A stretch of DNA of 64,000 nucleotides from Serilophus lunatus. Its lineage: Eukaryota; Chordata; Aves; Passeriformes; Eurylaimidae. The stretch's first letter is position 1; each line of letters begins with the position of its first letter. This document shows, piece by piece, positions 13,515 through 25,138 of the stretch. The stretch spans positions 95,778 through 159,777 of the forward strand of contig VXBA01002632.1 in the NCBI GenBank assembly GCA_013399895.1. Reading direction: 5' to 3'. Below the pieces are notes generated by a model. That model saw nothing but the letters and a program-made list of their open reading frames with translations, had not been told where the DNA came from and did no database searches. The position numbers were made by a program, and so were the translations under genes.

Positions 13515-16500
13515 TAGGAGAGAGTTGAGATGCTGAATACTGGTGCTGTAGTATGTTATACTGAGGCAAAAGTGAGCCCCCTCTGCCCCCATGAAGGTAT
13601 CTGACTGCTGTTACATGGCATAATCAGGAATGTGATCAAAATATGAACAAGAAAACAGAATTGAGGAAATAGGAAAAAATGTCTACAGTAGAAGCCACTG
13701 AAATAATTGGCAATTTCTCCATACTTGGCATGTAATGAACTCCTAGAGAGGTTTTTGACTGTGCTGGTGAGTTACACTTTCTAAGATATTGAATGTCTTC
13801 TCTTTATAACTTCCTGGTATTCAGGATATTTTAAATTTATGTGAAAGTTGTGTATGACTACAAATTGGGAGGAAAGATGCATTTGCACAGATATTGATTC
13901 TAGTGTATAATATGCTACTAATATTGGAAAGCTGCAGAGCCACTCACACTGTAGTTTAATTAAGGGCAGGCCTAAACCTGGATTATGTACTTGGACATTG
14001 GAACTAAGGTTCATTCCAGATCCTGAATTGATCGATGCTTCTCAAAGCTTTCAAAAGAAGGAGTAGGCATATACAGGGATCAGCTTTCCACTTTCAGAGT
14101 TAACTGTAAAAGCTGTGAATTTAAACAAACATTGAAGTGATTCTAAACAACTTTGGAAATTAAATAAATGAAAAGTCTTACATGGCATACAATGATAGGC
14201 ATCATTTAACGGATCTGAGATTTTAGGTGGATGTTCCGTGGGCTGCAAAGATGAGGTGAAGGCTTGCAGCTGGGGAGTGAAAGGTGAAAGTTGCTTGGTG
14301 GAAATTTATCGACAAGACCCAGGTCAGATCATAGTTAAGAGGACTGACTTTCATCAGTAAATATGATATAAAAATCTACTCAAGAGGCTGAATGCTTTAA
14401 CTGGTAAAATGTTAATAAACTTAACTTTTATATATTTTACTAATCTGATTGAAACCATCTCTAATGTGTAAAATGTGCAGAAAGGCAGCAAGAGTGCTAC
14501 CAACAACACCTTGATTTTTAAATATTTCATCTTCTAGTCCTACCAAACAGTTTAGCCATTCTGCACTATTACTGCTCTGCCACTGAAATCTATGACAAAC
14601 TAGCATTAAACAAATGTGCAGTGATCAAAGAAGAAAACATAAATGCGGTGACATTTTTGGCATCCTTCCTTTTTTTGTACATAAGACTATTAAACTTAGA
14701 CAAAGGCTGCTCAAACTATATTATTAAAATTCTAACTATCTCAAAAAATAAAATAGTTGAGCTGATACTAAACCCAAAGTTACTTACGTGGATGAGCATG
14801 TGCCATTTAGAGTCTTACTCAAGCTAAACCAAAACATGCCTCCTACAGACAACATCAAATGCTTCCCGAATTGCTTTGGAAGTGTGATTTCCAATCCTCA
14901 ATGCCATAGGCAATTTTTGGTATTTCTTTTACTGGTCACTATTTTTTCAGAACAAAACAATTGGAAAACAATATTCATATTCATCAATGTTCAATATTCA
15001 TCAGTGAATTTAATGAAGACTGAAAAGTAGACCTGCCATAATGTGAAGAGTTTATTGTTCAAAATTCTGAATATTTACTTACGTATTTTCAACAAAGACT
15101 AGACATGGGGGGAAAAAAAAAAAGACAGATATATTGAATAATACAGCAGGTTCTTCACTTTTATGTACTTTGACAGCCTCTTTATAATAATTAAAAAAAA
15201 AATCCAAACAAAAAAACCCAACAAAATGTCATGGAAAAATTTTATCGGAGACAGGTGAGACAACATGATATCCAGGTAAAACACAAGATTAGTTGTAGAC
15301 AAGGTACATATATGGCTGAATGAAACTATTCTAAATAACTCCTAATTTGAAAATTAATATTGATTTAAGATTTGTATCTGTTTTAGGTAAGAAATAGTAA
15401 AGTCTCGGTTACCAATAAATGTGCCTATTTGACCAAAAGAGCCCTAATTCATACCTGGGAAACTGAGGAGAGCAAAGACGATAGTATAAAACTAAAAGAA
15501 ATAAAACAAAAAAACTCAAACAAACAGTTATATTATGTCTAAACACCTTAACAATTATTTCCAAATCTCATGTCATTGAATCTTACTGCAGTATACCCTG
15601 AGATTCTACTTGGAAGTTTCATTTTTTTATTGTGAGGAGAAATGAACCCAAATCTTAGGTCATACAAAACTATTGAGTTAATTCCTGAGAAAAAATCACA
15701 CAAATTCACAGGTTTCCAAATGCAAGTATGAGCTCAGGGTTCTTTCTGAGATTCTTGGCTCTCTTCTATGTTTTGCCATTTTTCTACAGAGCTTCTAATA
15801 TCTGTATTTCTTGAGGATTGGCCCAGGAGAACAACACCCAAAAACCAAGAAAAGTGGTTGCATCTCCTCCCAAGGAGCAAAGTTCTCATTTCTAGTCAGT
15901 GTTACAAATTCCCTTGACTGCCCTGGATTTTCGACCGCTCTTCTCACAAAGAGTTGTTTCACAGGAGTGGAAAGGGTAGCAATCTGTCTATCCAACGTCT
16001 TGCCAAAGGGCAACAGGTGTCTCTCCTTCCACTGCACCGCCCTTTCTCCTCAGCATGATTCTTCCTCAAGGGTACCAACTGGGATTGCTCCCTTTCTGTT
16101 TAGTACATAATCAGCAGAAAGGCAGGTACATTACTATCAGTCCCCAGGAATATCATACTCCCAGAGGTCTGACTTCGTGTGTAGGGCTTCTTTACCTATG
16201 AAACAATTTTTCTGCCTTGAAAGAAAACCTTGCATGTGTTATTTTGGGAGGGACTCAAAAGGTAAAAGTTTCTATTAGAGGGGACCAAATTCTTTCTTAT
16301 TATATAGTTAAGTTTGTCCCACATTCCCGAATTTAGTACAAATGCAGAACATACTTGCTACCATGTGAGGGATGAATAATTGCGATTACTACTGGAAACC
16401 ACATTAAACCATAGGGAAGTCTGTGTAGAAAACAGAGGAAAATGGCTGAGCTTCATTTTGGAATATTTACATTTGCCTGAAGGCTGTAATTGGAATGATG

Positions 16501-17351
16501 AGACTTGGAAATTTATAATGCCCAATGAAGACTTCAGATGTCCTTTTGTATCTCAAAAGCTGCTTCACCATAATGATACCTGTAAGACAACCCTTCCCCC
16601 TCGCCCCCATGTTCCATCTCCAAATTTTATGAATACAGAGCTTTATCCTCTAGCTATAATTAACTTAGATGCTTGGACACCTGGTAAGAGCTCTTCACTG
16701 CAGTGACAAAATTTATATATGGGTTAAAAAAAATGTCTTGGGAGGGAGTGCTTTTTTCCTCATAAGAGACAAAACGGGACTGGTGGGTAAGAAGAGCCAC
16801 TCAGCAGCAATTACATTAGATTCTCTGAAACGGAAACAATTAACAATCAAGTACATACCAAAATAGAGTTATACGGGCATTTTTTACCCTAAAAATAAAG
16901 AAAAATAGTAGTAATGATAAATACACTTTTGCTTTGCCTCTGAAAAGTACTTATTTTTAATTGCATCACGTTTTTTGAGAAAAACAGCAGTGACTGTTAT
17001 GTTTTCAGGATTATTATATATGGCCCTTTATATCTTCTGATTAAATACATGACTTCCCTTTTGACAGGAGACACCATTCTCTCAATTCTTTTGGGCTTGC
17101 AATAAAATACACACACAGTAATTTTAAAGGATGTTCCTTATATATTTCTATGAGTTGGAAAATTCATAAAGCTTCTGATCTAACATTGGAAAGACAGTCA
17201 TTGGGCTCTCATATTTCTATATTAAGTGTTTTAAAAGCAGTAATTACATGTGGCTCATTTTTGTCAAATCCAACACTGTCTGGACATACAGAATTTATCT
17301 TGAATGGATATCATGACCTTAGGTGTGACTTCTGGACATGTTGGACATACT

Positions 17352-17854
17352 AGTACTGTGTCCAGTTCTGGGCCCCTCAGTATAGGAGAGATGTTGAGTT
17401 ATTGGAACATGTTCAGAGAAGGGCAACGAGGATGGTGAAGGGGCTGGAGCACAAGCCCTATGAGGAGGGGTTGATGAAGCTGGGGTTGTTCAGCCTGGAG
17501 AAGAGGAGGCTCAGGGGTGACCTTATCGCTGTCTATAACTACCTGAAAGGAGGCTGTAGTCAGGCGGGAGTCAATCTCTTCTCTCAGGCACCTGGCGACA
17601 GAACAAGAGGGTACAGTCTCAAGCTCCACCAGGGGAGGTTTAGACTTGATATTAGGAATAAATTCTTCACTGAAAGGGTGATCCGCCATTGGAATGGGCT
17701 GCCCAGGGAAGTGGTAGAGTCACCGACCCCGGCGGTGTTCAGGAGTAGTGTGGATGAGGCACTTAGTGTCATGGTTTAGATGATGGGCTGTTAGATTATA
17801 GGTTGGACTTGATGATCTTTAGGGTCTCTTCCAGCCTTGTTGATACTGTGATAC
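17352..17854 (+). mobile_element. CR1 LINE, well preserved 3' end
   Basis: A plus-sense CR1 3' end of about 500 bp. It begins inside ORF2 at GTGTCCAGTTCTGGGCCC, carries the ORF2 C-terminus to a stop at 17777-17779, then the short 3' UTR with GGTTGGACTTGATGATCT, AGGGTCTCTTCCAGCC and the terminal GATACTGTGATAC. It is 5' truncated, as usual. No target-site duplication is obvious, which is normal for CR1. Its open reading frame and close match to the family pattern make it probably the youngest copy in the window along with the one at 50.35 kb. It cannot move by itself because it lacks the endonuclease and most of the reverse transcriptase. Confidence 0.96.
17356..17779 (+). pseudogene. CR1 ORF2 C-terminal remnant, still open
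   Basis: The frame is uninterrupted from CVQFWAPQYRRDVELLEHVQ through RRATRMVKGLEHKPYEEG, SLEKRRLRGDLIAVYNYLKG and FFTERVIRHWNGLPREVVES to a TAG stop. This is the conserved tail of the CR1 ORF2 protein, downstream of the reverse transcriptase palm. The catalytic FADD region and the N-terminal endonuclease are absent because of 5' truncation, so no enzyme can be made. It has no start of its own; methionine positions inside it are incidental. The lack of stops or frameshifts over about 140 codons indicates recent insertion rather than selection. Confidence 0.93.
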
Positions 17855-19189
17855 CATGCTCAAGCTTTTGAGAGAATCTGCATATTCACAATGATGACTG
17901 GCCTAGAACATGCTGCCAGCAACTCAATAACTGCTAAAACTAGGCTTTCGAATGTCCATAAGTCAATAAAGTGACGAAAAATTATCTTCTTCACTCAGAT
18001 AGAATTTATTTTGTGAAAAAGGAAAGGCTGAGGAAATCCAGTAGCTGTATTCAGTAGGAAGCATAAAGACGTGGCAGTGTTTGTCTTTCTAAAATCCGTA
18101 CAGTTGCATGGTTGTGATAGCACACAGTTGTATAGTACTCAGCCCTCTCTGGGCTCCAAGTGGCAGGTGATTTGGAGTTGAACAGGCCACTGAGTGTCTG
18201 CGACTGATTGCTGTAGGTACAGAAACTGAGTAGGTAACCGTCACCTTGGATAGGTACATGATCCCAAGCACAGCCTCATCCTCAATGGACACTGGACCAT
18301 TTACTTCAATAATGATAATTCTGAGGTTACTGTTGGCAATATAATTGTCATAGGAATTATATTATTACAAAACATGTCTTAAACAGAAATTATCTGATAA
18401 CTTGTAGGATGTTTTTCTGAAACAGGATCAAGTCAAGTCACTATCAAGTATCTTTGTGTTTTTGTACTCCTCCTGAGGAAATAAAACCAAAATGAAAGCA
18501 GAAAGATGTAAAGCCTATGTACACAGAGGCATCGTTAGACTCTTTGCAGACAAATACACTGAAGCTATGGGGCTGAATATGACAATGCAAAATATATTAG
18601 GGAAAGTGTTAGTGCAAACAAGTCAACTTTTTGTTCCTATTAGAGATCAAAATGGCTCTTGAATGACTATGAAACATCATCTGAGACAGGACTTGTACAT
18701 GTCTATGAAAGAGGGAATAAATGCTTAAAATTAATAAATGTGAATGTCAGCTAGTAAACAATAAACAGTTAGAAACAAAACAACCAAAAAAACCCACTCC
18801 AAACAAACCTTACAGTCATATCACATCCTGAAGCTGGAAAGAAATCAATACAAACACTCCTTTTTTGTTATGCTGTCTAAATGTAACTGATGTACAGTAA
18901 ACAAAACTCAATTTAGGCAAAGATGAGAAAAAATAAATTTAACCACAAACTCTAGAAATTTGTTTGGAGCCAATATTCAACCTTTTACTTTCTGCTGCTT
19001 AGCATCCCTCTTCTCCTGCCCCAACCAATTAAGACGAACACTATATTTCTCCCCGCCTTTTTCAGTCAAAGAATCTTGGCACAACCAGCACAAACAAACT
19101 TTGCTAACAGCTTTAAACTTGGAAGGCCTGCTTTTTAAATATTTGCCGCTACATAATTGAAACAGCTGTTTTAATGAGATACCTACTGT

Positions 19190-19330
19190 CATCATTTTAC
19201 CCTGGCTGAGCTGGGTGACAACAAAGCAGTAATAACGAATTCAATAATAATTAACTCGGGTCATCTGCTCATCTGTCATGGCTCATCAGCTTTAGGGAGA
19301 AAAATCCCAGTGAACTTCTCTCTTTTGTGA
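19190..19330. promoter_or_regulatory. Candidate conserved non-coding element
   Basis: This block mixes GGCTGAGCTGGGTGACAACA, a SOX-like AACAAAG, several TAAT cores (GTAATAACGAATTC, AATAATTAACTC) and a paired CATCTGCTCATCTGTCATGG, with little low-complexity sequence. The style is that of a vertebrate enhancer. No conservation data can be used here, so this is a hint only. Confidence 0.15.
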
Positions 19331-19728
19331 GCTTTCCAAAACTCTGCAATAAAATGCTTAGAGAGGACTCTAGGTAGCCCTTCAAAAGTTCTAAGCAAAC
19401 TGGTAAGTAGGTTAATTAAATTTTATGCATGTTTAAATGCTAATGATTACATTCCTAACATTACAGTGTAATCTGTTATGGAATGATGTCATGCAAGCAG
19501 TGGTTTTTAGTGCCTAACACATTTCCATCCTGATGTGGAGTAGCTCTGGATCGTTTGTCGGAGGGCAGGAAGTTGACAGTGGTGTTTCAAAGCCAGGTTT
19601 TACATTTAGATACTCTCCCTGTCTTTTGAATGTTAAGCAGGGGAGTTACAGAAAGCTGCTGATTTTTTGCCTACTGCCACATCACAGAGGGTGATCCAAC
19701 ATACCCATTGCAAGTTTTCTTAGCTGCA

Positions 19729-19749
19729 CAATAAATAAATAAATAAATA
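19729..19749 (+). repeat. (ATAA)n microsatellite
   Basis: About five copies of the tetranucleotide ATAA in a row. Typical short microsatellite. Confidence 0.9.
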
Positions 19750-22452
19750 TAATAGCAATTCTGGGGAAATAAGTAAGGATGGCATTCCTCCAAAATTGCT
19801 CTCTCCCCAAAAGAAAAAATATGTTGCGACTCACTCTGAGGTAGGTTCTTTTTGTGATTGTTTTTCTTTTCCCTTTTTCGTGGTGATGAAAATAATTTTT
19901 CAGAAATTAAAAAGTATTTTTCTCTTAGAAATCAAAAGTGCTGGTGTGAGTTCCTTTTTTGTCGTGAAAAGATGTTGAGGGTAAAATATGAATATCTTTG
20001 AACATGGATTTTTTTAATTTTTTTTTTTCTGAAATAAAAAAGATGTCTCTTTCTCTTGACAGATTTTTTTTAAAAAAAACAAACAAAACAAAGCCATAAT
20101 TTGAATAAGTTTATGGATTCATATTTTGAAATAGTTGTGAGATAGCTGCTGCAATCTTCTGAGATCATTTTACCATTTTGCTTGCAGTGAAACCTGACCA
20201 TTTATATAATTTAGGAGGTAGGTGTGTTGTTTAGTTGATAGATAACACCTACCTATATAGTAAAAATGTCAAAAATTATTAGAAAATTGAAACAAACCCA
20301 ACTTCAAATGGCACAATATTCATTGTCATGTCAGTAATACTATGACCAATTCCATTTTGAAAAAGCTTTGTTCTGTGCACTGATGTTAAAAGAAACAGTA
20401 GCAGACGTCAGGTAAAACATCAGAATCCTTCCGACATGCTGACTGAAATCTCAAGAAGGTTTTCAGTGATGCAATGCAACACGAAAGGTTATTATGACAG
20501 GCATTACATGTGTGTCACCTAATTAGACAGCTAAAATTTCAAAAATCTCTGAATTAATGAGAAAGACCCTTCTATTCTCAGTCTGCTCTTTGGACCGTTT
20601 GACAAAACCTGACATAATTGATTTTTTTTTCCCCCGCTGAAAATGAATGTATTAACTTCTCAAGAATAGCAATGCAAAATGCATAATTTAGTTACAATAT
20701 GAAAAATATTCCTAAATATAATTATTAAATAAAGAGAGCAAGTTTTTTACTTTTGAAAAATGTCAAAGAAACCTTCTAGAGGAAGAAGATGGCTTGACTA
20801 GGAAATTAATGTGGGGGAAAATGAATTTTGAAGTCAGTCAGTGTGGGTACTCCCAGAACAAAGACTTTGAAAATTGGCATGATGTATTCATAGACTGAAG
20901 TACATTCAGTACAGTGTAAATAAAAAATATGCTGTGGGCAACAGGAGGTAAATTTAATGATGGTGTGTAGGGAAATATTTAAAGCCTAACAATACACATT
21001 TTGAAATAAAATAACTTCATTTTCGGATATTAATTGATTACAAAAAGCATTTTGAAGAACTGCAGCACAAAATTAAGAATGTGAATATAAGGTACTCTCT
21101 AAAAATATTTTGTTGTCTATTTTACATAAAATATCCACATAAACAATTTTTTTTTCCATTTTTTTGCCATATTCATACAATTGGTCATGACATTATGGAA
21201 GCATTGAAAAGAAAGAAACTTATTTCCTTCCTGTAATTCAAGGTTACACATTTGTACATGGGAATACGTAGCAAATGCTGACTCCTAGATGGAACCCACA
21301 GAGTCAAATTCTGCTATTTTTAAAACTATTTTTTAAGATATCTCTTTGGGTAGATCAGGTGCTTTGCATAAAGTAAAATCTGTTGAAAATTATAATTAGG
21401 ATGATGTGTTTTGCGAAAATTTATCAATTTCAGCGAAAACTTTCCCAGTTTAAAAAAAGTCAGTCTGTGATGGAAGGACAGTGTTAGTGGGTTAAATTAT
21501 ATGACATGAGAAATTATTTGTAATGAGCTGATTTTACTCAATGTCTCCTGTTATGAACAGTTTGTATAAGTAATTAATTCATGAAGCAGTAGAAAGAACA
21601 ACTCAGTTCTTTGGGTAGCATATTCCTTTAGGACTCATGGGTCTTAAACCTTACTCTAAGTCTAAGGCAAGCACCACATAGCTCAAGGTTTTCATCAAAT
21701 ATCCTAGCTATATTGTTTCTTTCTCTTCTTCCCACATTAATTTCACAGATAAACATAAAATGTTTTGGTTTCAAGTTTCTTTGAAGTAGATGCTATGATT
21801 TCAGGGCTTTTTTATATTGAATATGTACAAACTGATGCACAGCTGACAGTTAATCAGTCAAATGTCTATAATCACATAAGGGGGCAGCAAATATTCAGGG
21901 AAAGAAACACATCATCTAGGAGATCACCTAGCTTCTGCCAAGGTGTTTACCAGTTAAACAGAGATACAATACACATTACTAACTTGGTACCAACACATTC
22001 ACAACTATTGATAGAAAATAAATTACTTCTGTGTGATTCTGCACTAGCTGCTCAGGAGGTGGGATTTGTTTTGAGAGGGACAGAATGCTTTAGGTGTGGT
22101 TTCAGGCAAAATGAGCAACATGGTGTTCTCCTGACTGGGAGGTGGGTGTGGGTCAGAGGTTGGAGGAAGTATCATCCCGTGGGACATTAGAAGCAGGCAG
22201 CTGAACGAGAGAGTTAAAAATCATGTATTGAGCTTGATTGAAGTCTAGGTTCCAGAGGAAGCCAAAACTTAAAACAAGCTCACACCACACTGAAATAAAG
22301 AAGCATGAAATGTGCTGTATCAAGTCTGTAAACTGTTCATACGGCTCGAAATCAGTGTATTTTTACAGAGTTCTGCTGACGTTTTTCAACCAGTGGAGTT
22401 ATTTGCACTCTTTTGTTTTGGTTTGGTTTTGATAGCTCGTGTTTTTTACTGT

Positions 22453-22507
22453 AGTATGCTGGAGAAAAAAGATTAAATAGTACCTAGATATAATAGTCCA
22501 GCATACT
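22453..22507. repeat. Perfect 11-bp inverted repeat with 33-nt spacer
   Basis: AGTATGCTGGA at 22453-22463 is exactly mirrored by TCCAGCATACT at 22497-22507. Beyond the arms only wobble pairs extend the stem on the outer side. The spacer is AT-rich and pairs poorly. The stem is too short for a typical microRNA precursor; it may be a chance palindrome or the remains of a small transposon end. Confidence 0.6.
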
Positions 22508-25097
22508 GTTATTTTAGCTTCTCTTTTGTGTGGCTGCCATATGAGCAAACAGACCCTATGTCTCAGGATTGACAAATGGAAACCAGAACAGATTCTGTTC
22601 CCCTATCTCGTTTCTAGTCCTCTTCCTACTGTGTAAACATATTCAATGGCCCATATTCATCCCTGATTTGTTGGGGTTCACTGCCAGACTCCTCAGTCCA
22701 GCTTAATGGTTTATACTGTTAAAAGTTTTATAACTCTTGGCAGAGGGTTTATAAGCATTATTAAACCTAACCTGCTGCCTGTAGTATTCCCACAAAAAAG
22801 ATATATATGAAACTTTCATGTGGATCAATGAATCAACAAAAAAGAAAAGAATTTCTGTTTCACATTTATTCATTTTTGAGAGTAAGTTTGGCCCAAGTCT
22901 TCTCTCATTAACCGTGCTCTTGAATGGAATTTTAGGAAGGAAAAAAAAAATAATCTTCAACCTTGCCTTTTCTCAATTGTATAAAAATCAGTGTAGGTGA
23001 TTTTTGTACAGGAATTTTCACACTTATAAAAGTTGGCCTGCTAGCACTTATAAAGTTACTCTGCTGAAGAAGTAATTCCATACAGATGAACACTGTGGTG
23101 TATACAACCTGGGAATTACGTTGCTAAGATTATTCCTACCTTTAGTATTATTATAAAATTAACTCAAACATCTATTTGCAAGCAATAAAAAGAATTGATA
23201 TTTGACATAATATTAAGTAATAATCAGATAAAGAGTTTATAATAATGATTACAGTGAAGATTATTGTTTTTACTTTGCTTATATTTTATTTCTGTTTTGA
23301 TTTTGTGTGATGTACTGTGCTTTGATAAGGATCTTCTCTCCATGGAGCAAAAGAAAAAAAAGTTGTTAATACTGTTTTGGCAGACATAGCTGTGTATTAA
23401 TGAACTAAAGACTGACAACAAGTACAATACTTGCACAGCAGCTAAGTACTCATACAGTTCACATTAGGAAAGAAAAATATTTTGTTTTGTAAATATGAAA
23501 TAGAAGTTTACAACTGGATACAGTATTCCCACTGGCCTTTTAAAGGAAGAATGTCGTGTTTTATACTTGCTCTGTATGTAATTATTTCAGTACTACTATG
23601 CAGGTAATGCAGATCTTCCCCTCTTGTAACAAAATGACAGCTGCAGAAATTTTAATTAGGCCGGGGAAAGTATAACCAAACAAACAAACAAATAAAATTT
23701 TGACTGTAATGATGTAATTTCGTATGTCCAAATTTAAGACATTTCTCATGTCGAACATTTTCTCAATTAGTGCTTGAAACTAAGTACGTCCTGTTTTTCA
23801 TGTTTTTTTTCGTAGCTTCCATATAGTTGCTGAAGGCAGCTTACAGCTCAGAGCATGAAGACCATTGCACAGAAACTCCTCGCTCACATTGAAAATGGAT
23901 TAATTTCTTGAGAGCTTACAATTGTCTTATTCCAAAGGTTGCAGGATTGATTTCTATAACTCTAGTGGCAGAAGTCTATTTGTTTCTTACTGCTTTTAAT
24001 AATTTCTGAAACAAACGCTCTTCTCAAATTTTGGACTAATTTCCAGATATCCAAGAGAAATTTTCTGTCAAGTTAGGTGAGGCAATTTTAAACTTGGAAA
24101 TTGACTGTGCAGTATTTTAAATATCAAAGAGTCTACAATTGGTTTACATCTTATTTATCTTATGTCATATAAATTGCTGTTTTATCACAGCTATGACACA
24201 TTAAGAAATGCCATGAAAACTGTTAATTTTTTTGTTGAAAATCTTAAGGACAGATGACACACAATACTGAGCAAATGTCTTTTTTTTTTTTTCCCTAGAT
24301 TAACTAGAGGGGTTTTTTTTCATCTTGTAAGAAAAGAATTTAATAGTTGATAACTTTTAAGAAATACAATTTGAGGAGTTGTCTAATTCTTGAATTCAAG
24401 CACTGAGTTTTAAAAAGGCATAGAATATGTTAACAGAAGACCACTATTTGCAGTAGTATGAATAAATACTATTTGTTGATACATAGAACTATAAGTCATA
24501 TTTCCCATACTCATTAAACATAATAAGAAAAATTGTATGTCATGGCTCTGCAAAGGGATTTGTCGCTTGGTATTTGTGACCTAGAGATAAAAGGGTGGAG
24601 GGAGAGAAACAAAGAGAAAGGAGATTCTTGAAAAGTCCTTCATCTTGTAACACTGACCATAACTGAAAGAGTAATGAGTTCACTTTCGTCTCTAGGGAAG
24701 CCTTATGTTGTCAATGTACTATATCCCCAGTTGTTCCATGCTCAAATACTCAATTCTATGTAAATGGAATAATTCAAGGAGAAGTTAACGAGTCAAAACT
24801 TTGCCTCAGTTGAACAGTCTTACCTACATTTTGATTCCCTCCCACATGTGGTGAGCAACAACACAATTACATTTATTACTAAAATGTATTTAATACAATT
24901 TGAAAATCCATTCTTGTCCAGCAAAGTCCATTTATGCCTAGGATTAATTTCAATGAAACTTGTTACTCTGGAAATAAGTGGAACAGATTTGCAAAGCTAC
25001 TTAGAAGCTGAAAAATGCCAAGAGATCTTGTCAACTGTAAATCGATGCATTAGATGAAATGCAAAAATAGGTCTACCAATGGCTGAAGTTGCTTATT

Positions 25098-25138
25098 AAA
25101 AAAAAAAAAAAGAAAACAGAAAAAAAGAAAAAAGAAAG
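25098..25138 (+). repeat. A-rich tract
   Basis: Fourteen A residues followed by A-runs broken by single G or C. No retroposed sequence with a recognisable source lies directly upstream, so I treat it as simple sequence. Confidence 0.8.

Larger units (their letters stand above)
5893..17351. other. Long gene-free stretch between CR1 copies
   Basis: No gene or known repeat was recognised over about 11 kb. Points inside it: a candidate conserved non-coding block at 8520-8790, another at 11650-11960, a 13-bp triple repeat at 12574-12612, a purine-only tract at 13473-13514, and a GC-richer block at 15790-16140 that is open on both strands. From about 9100 to 10650 the plus strand is noticeably pyrimidine-rich without a clear repeat unit. 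Open frames at 11653-11976 (-) and 16380-16706 (+) lack convincing splice sites or recognisable domains. Confidence 0.55.

Noticed and set aside
14788..14842. 55-nt minus-strand exon candidate with a CAC|GTAAGT donor
   Set aside because: One frame is open, but the acceptor has a weak pyrimidine tract and the 55 nt show no other coding sign; phases (1 in, 2 out) do not link it to the other candidates.
16380..16706. 108-codon open frame (+) with a protein-like composition
   Set aside because: A stop lies just upstream, no pyrimidine tract with AG precedes it, and the only donor-like site (CCT|GTAAGA near 16580) has no matching acceptor.
21765..22190. 141-codon open frame (+)
   Set aside because: No recognisable domain, no good splice sites at its edges, first codons not preceded by any promoter-like context, and length is within chance for 64 kb.
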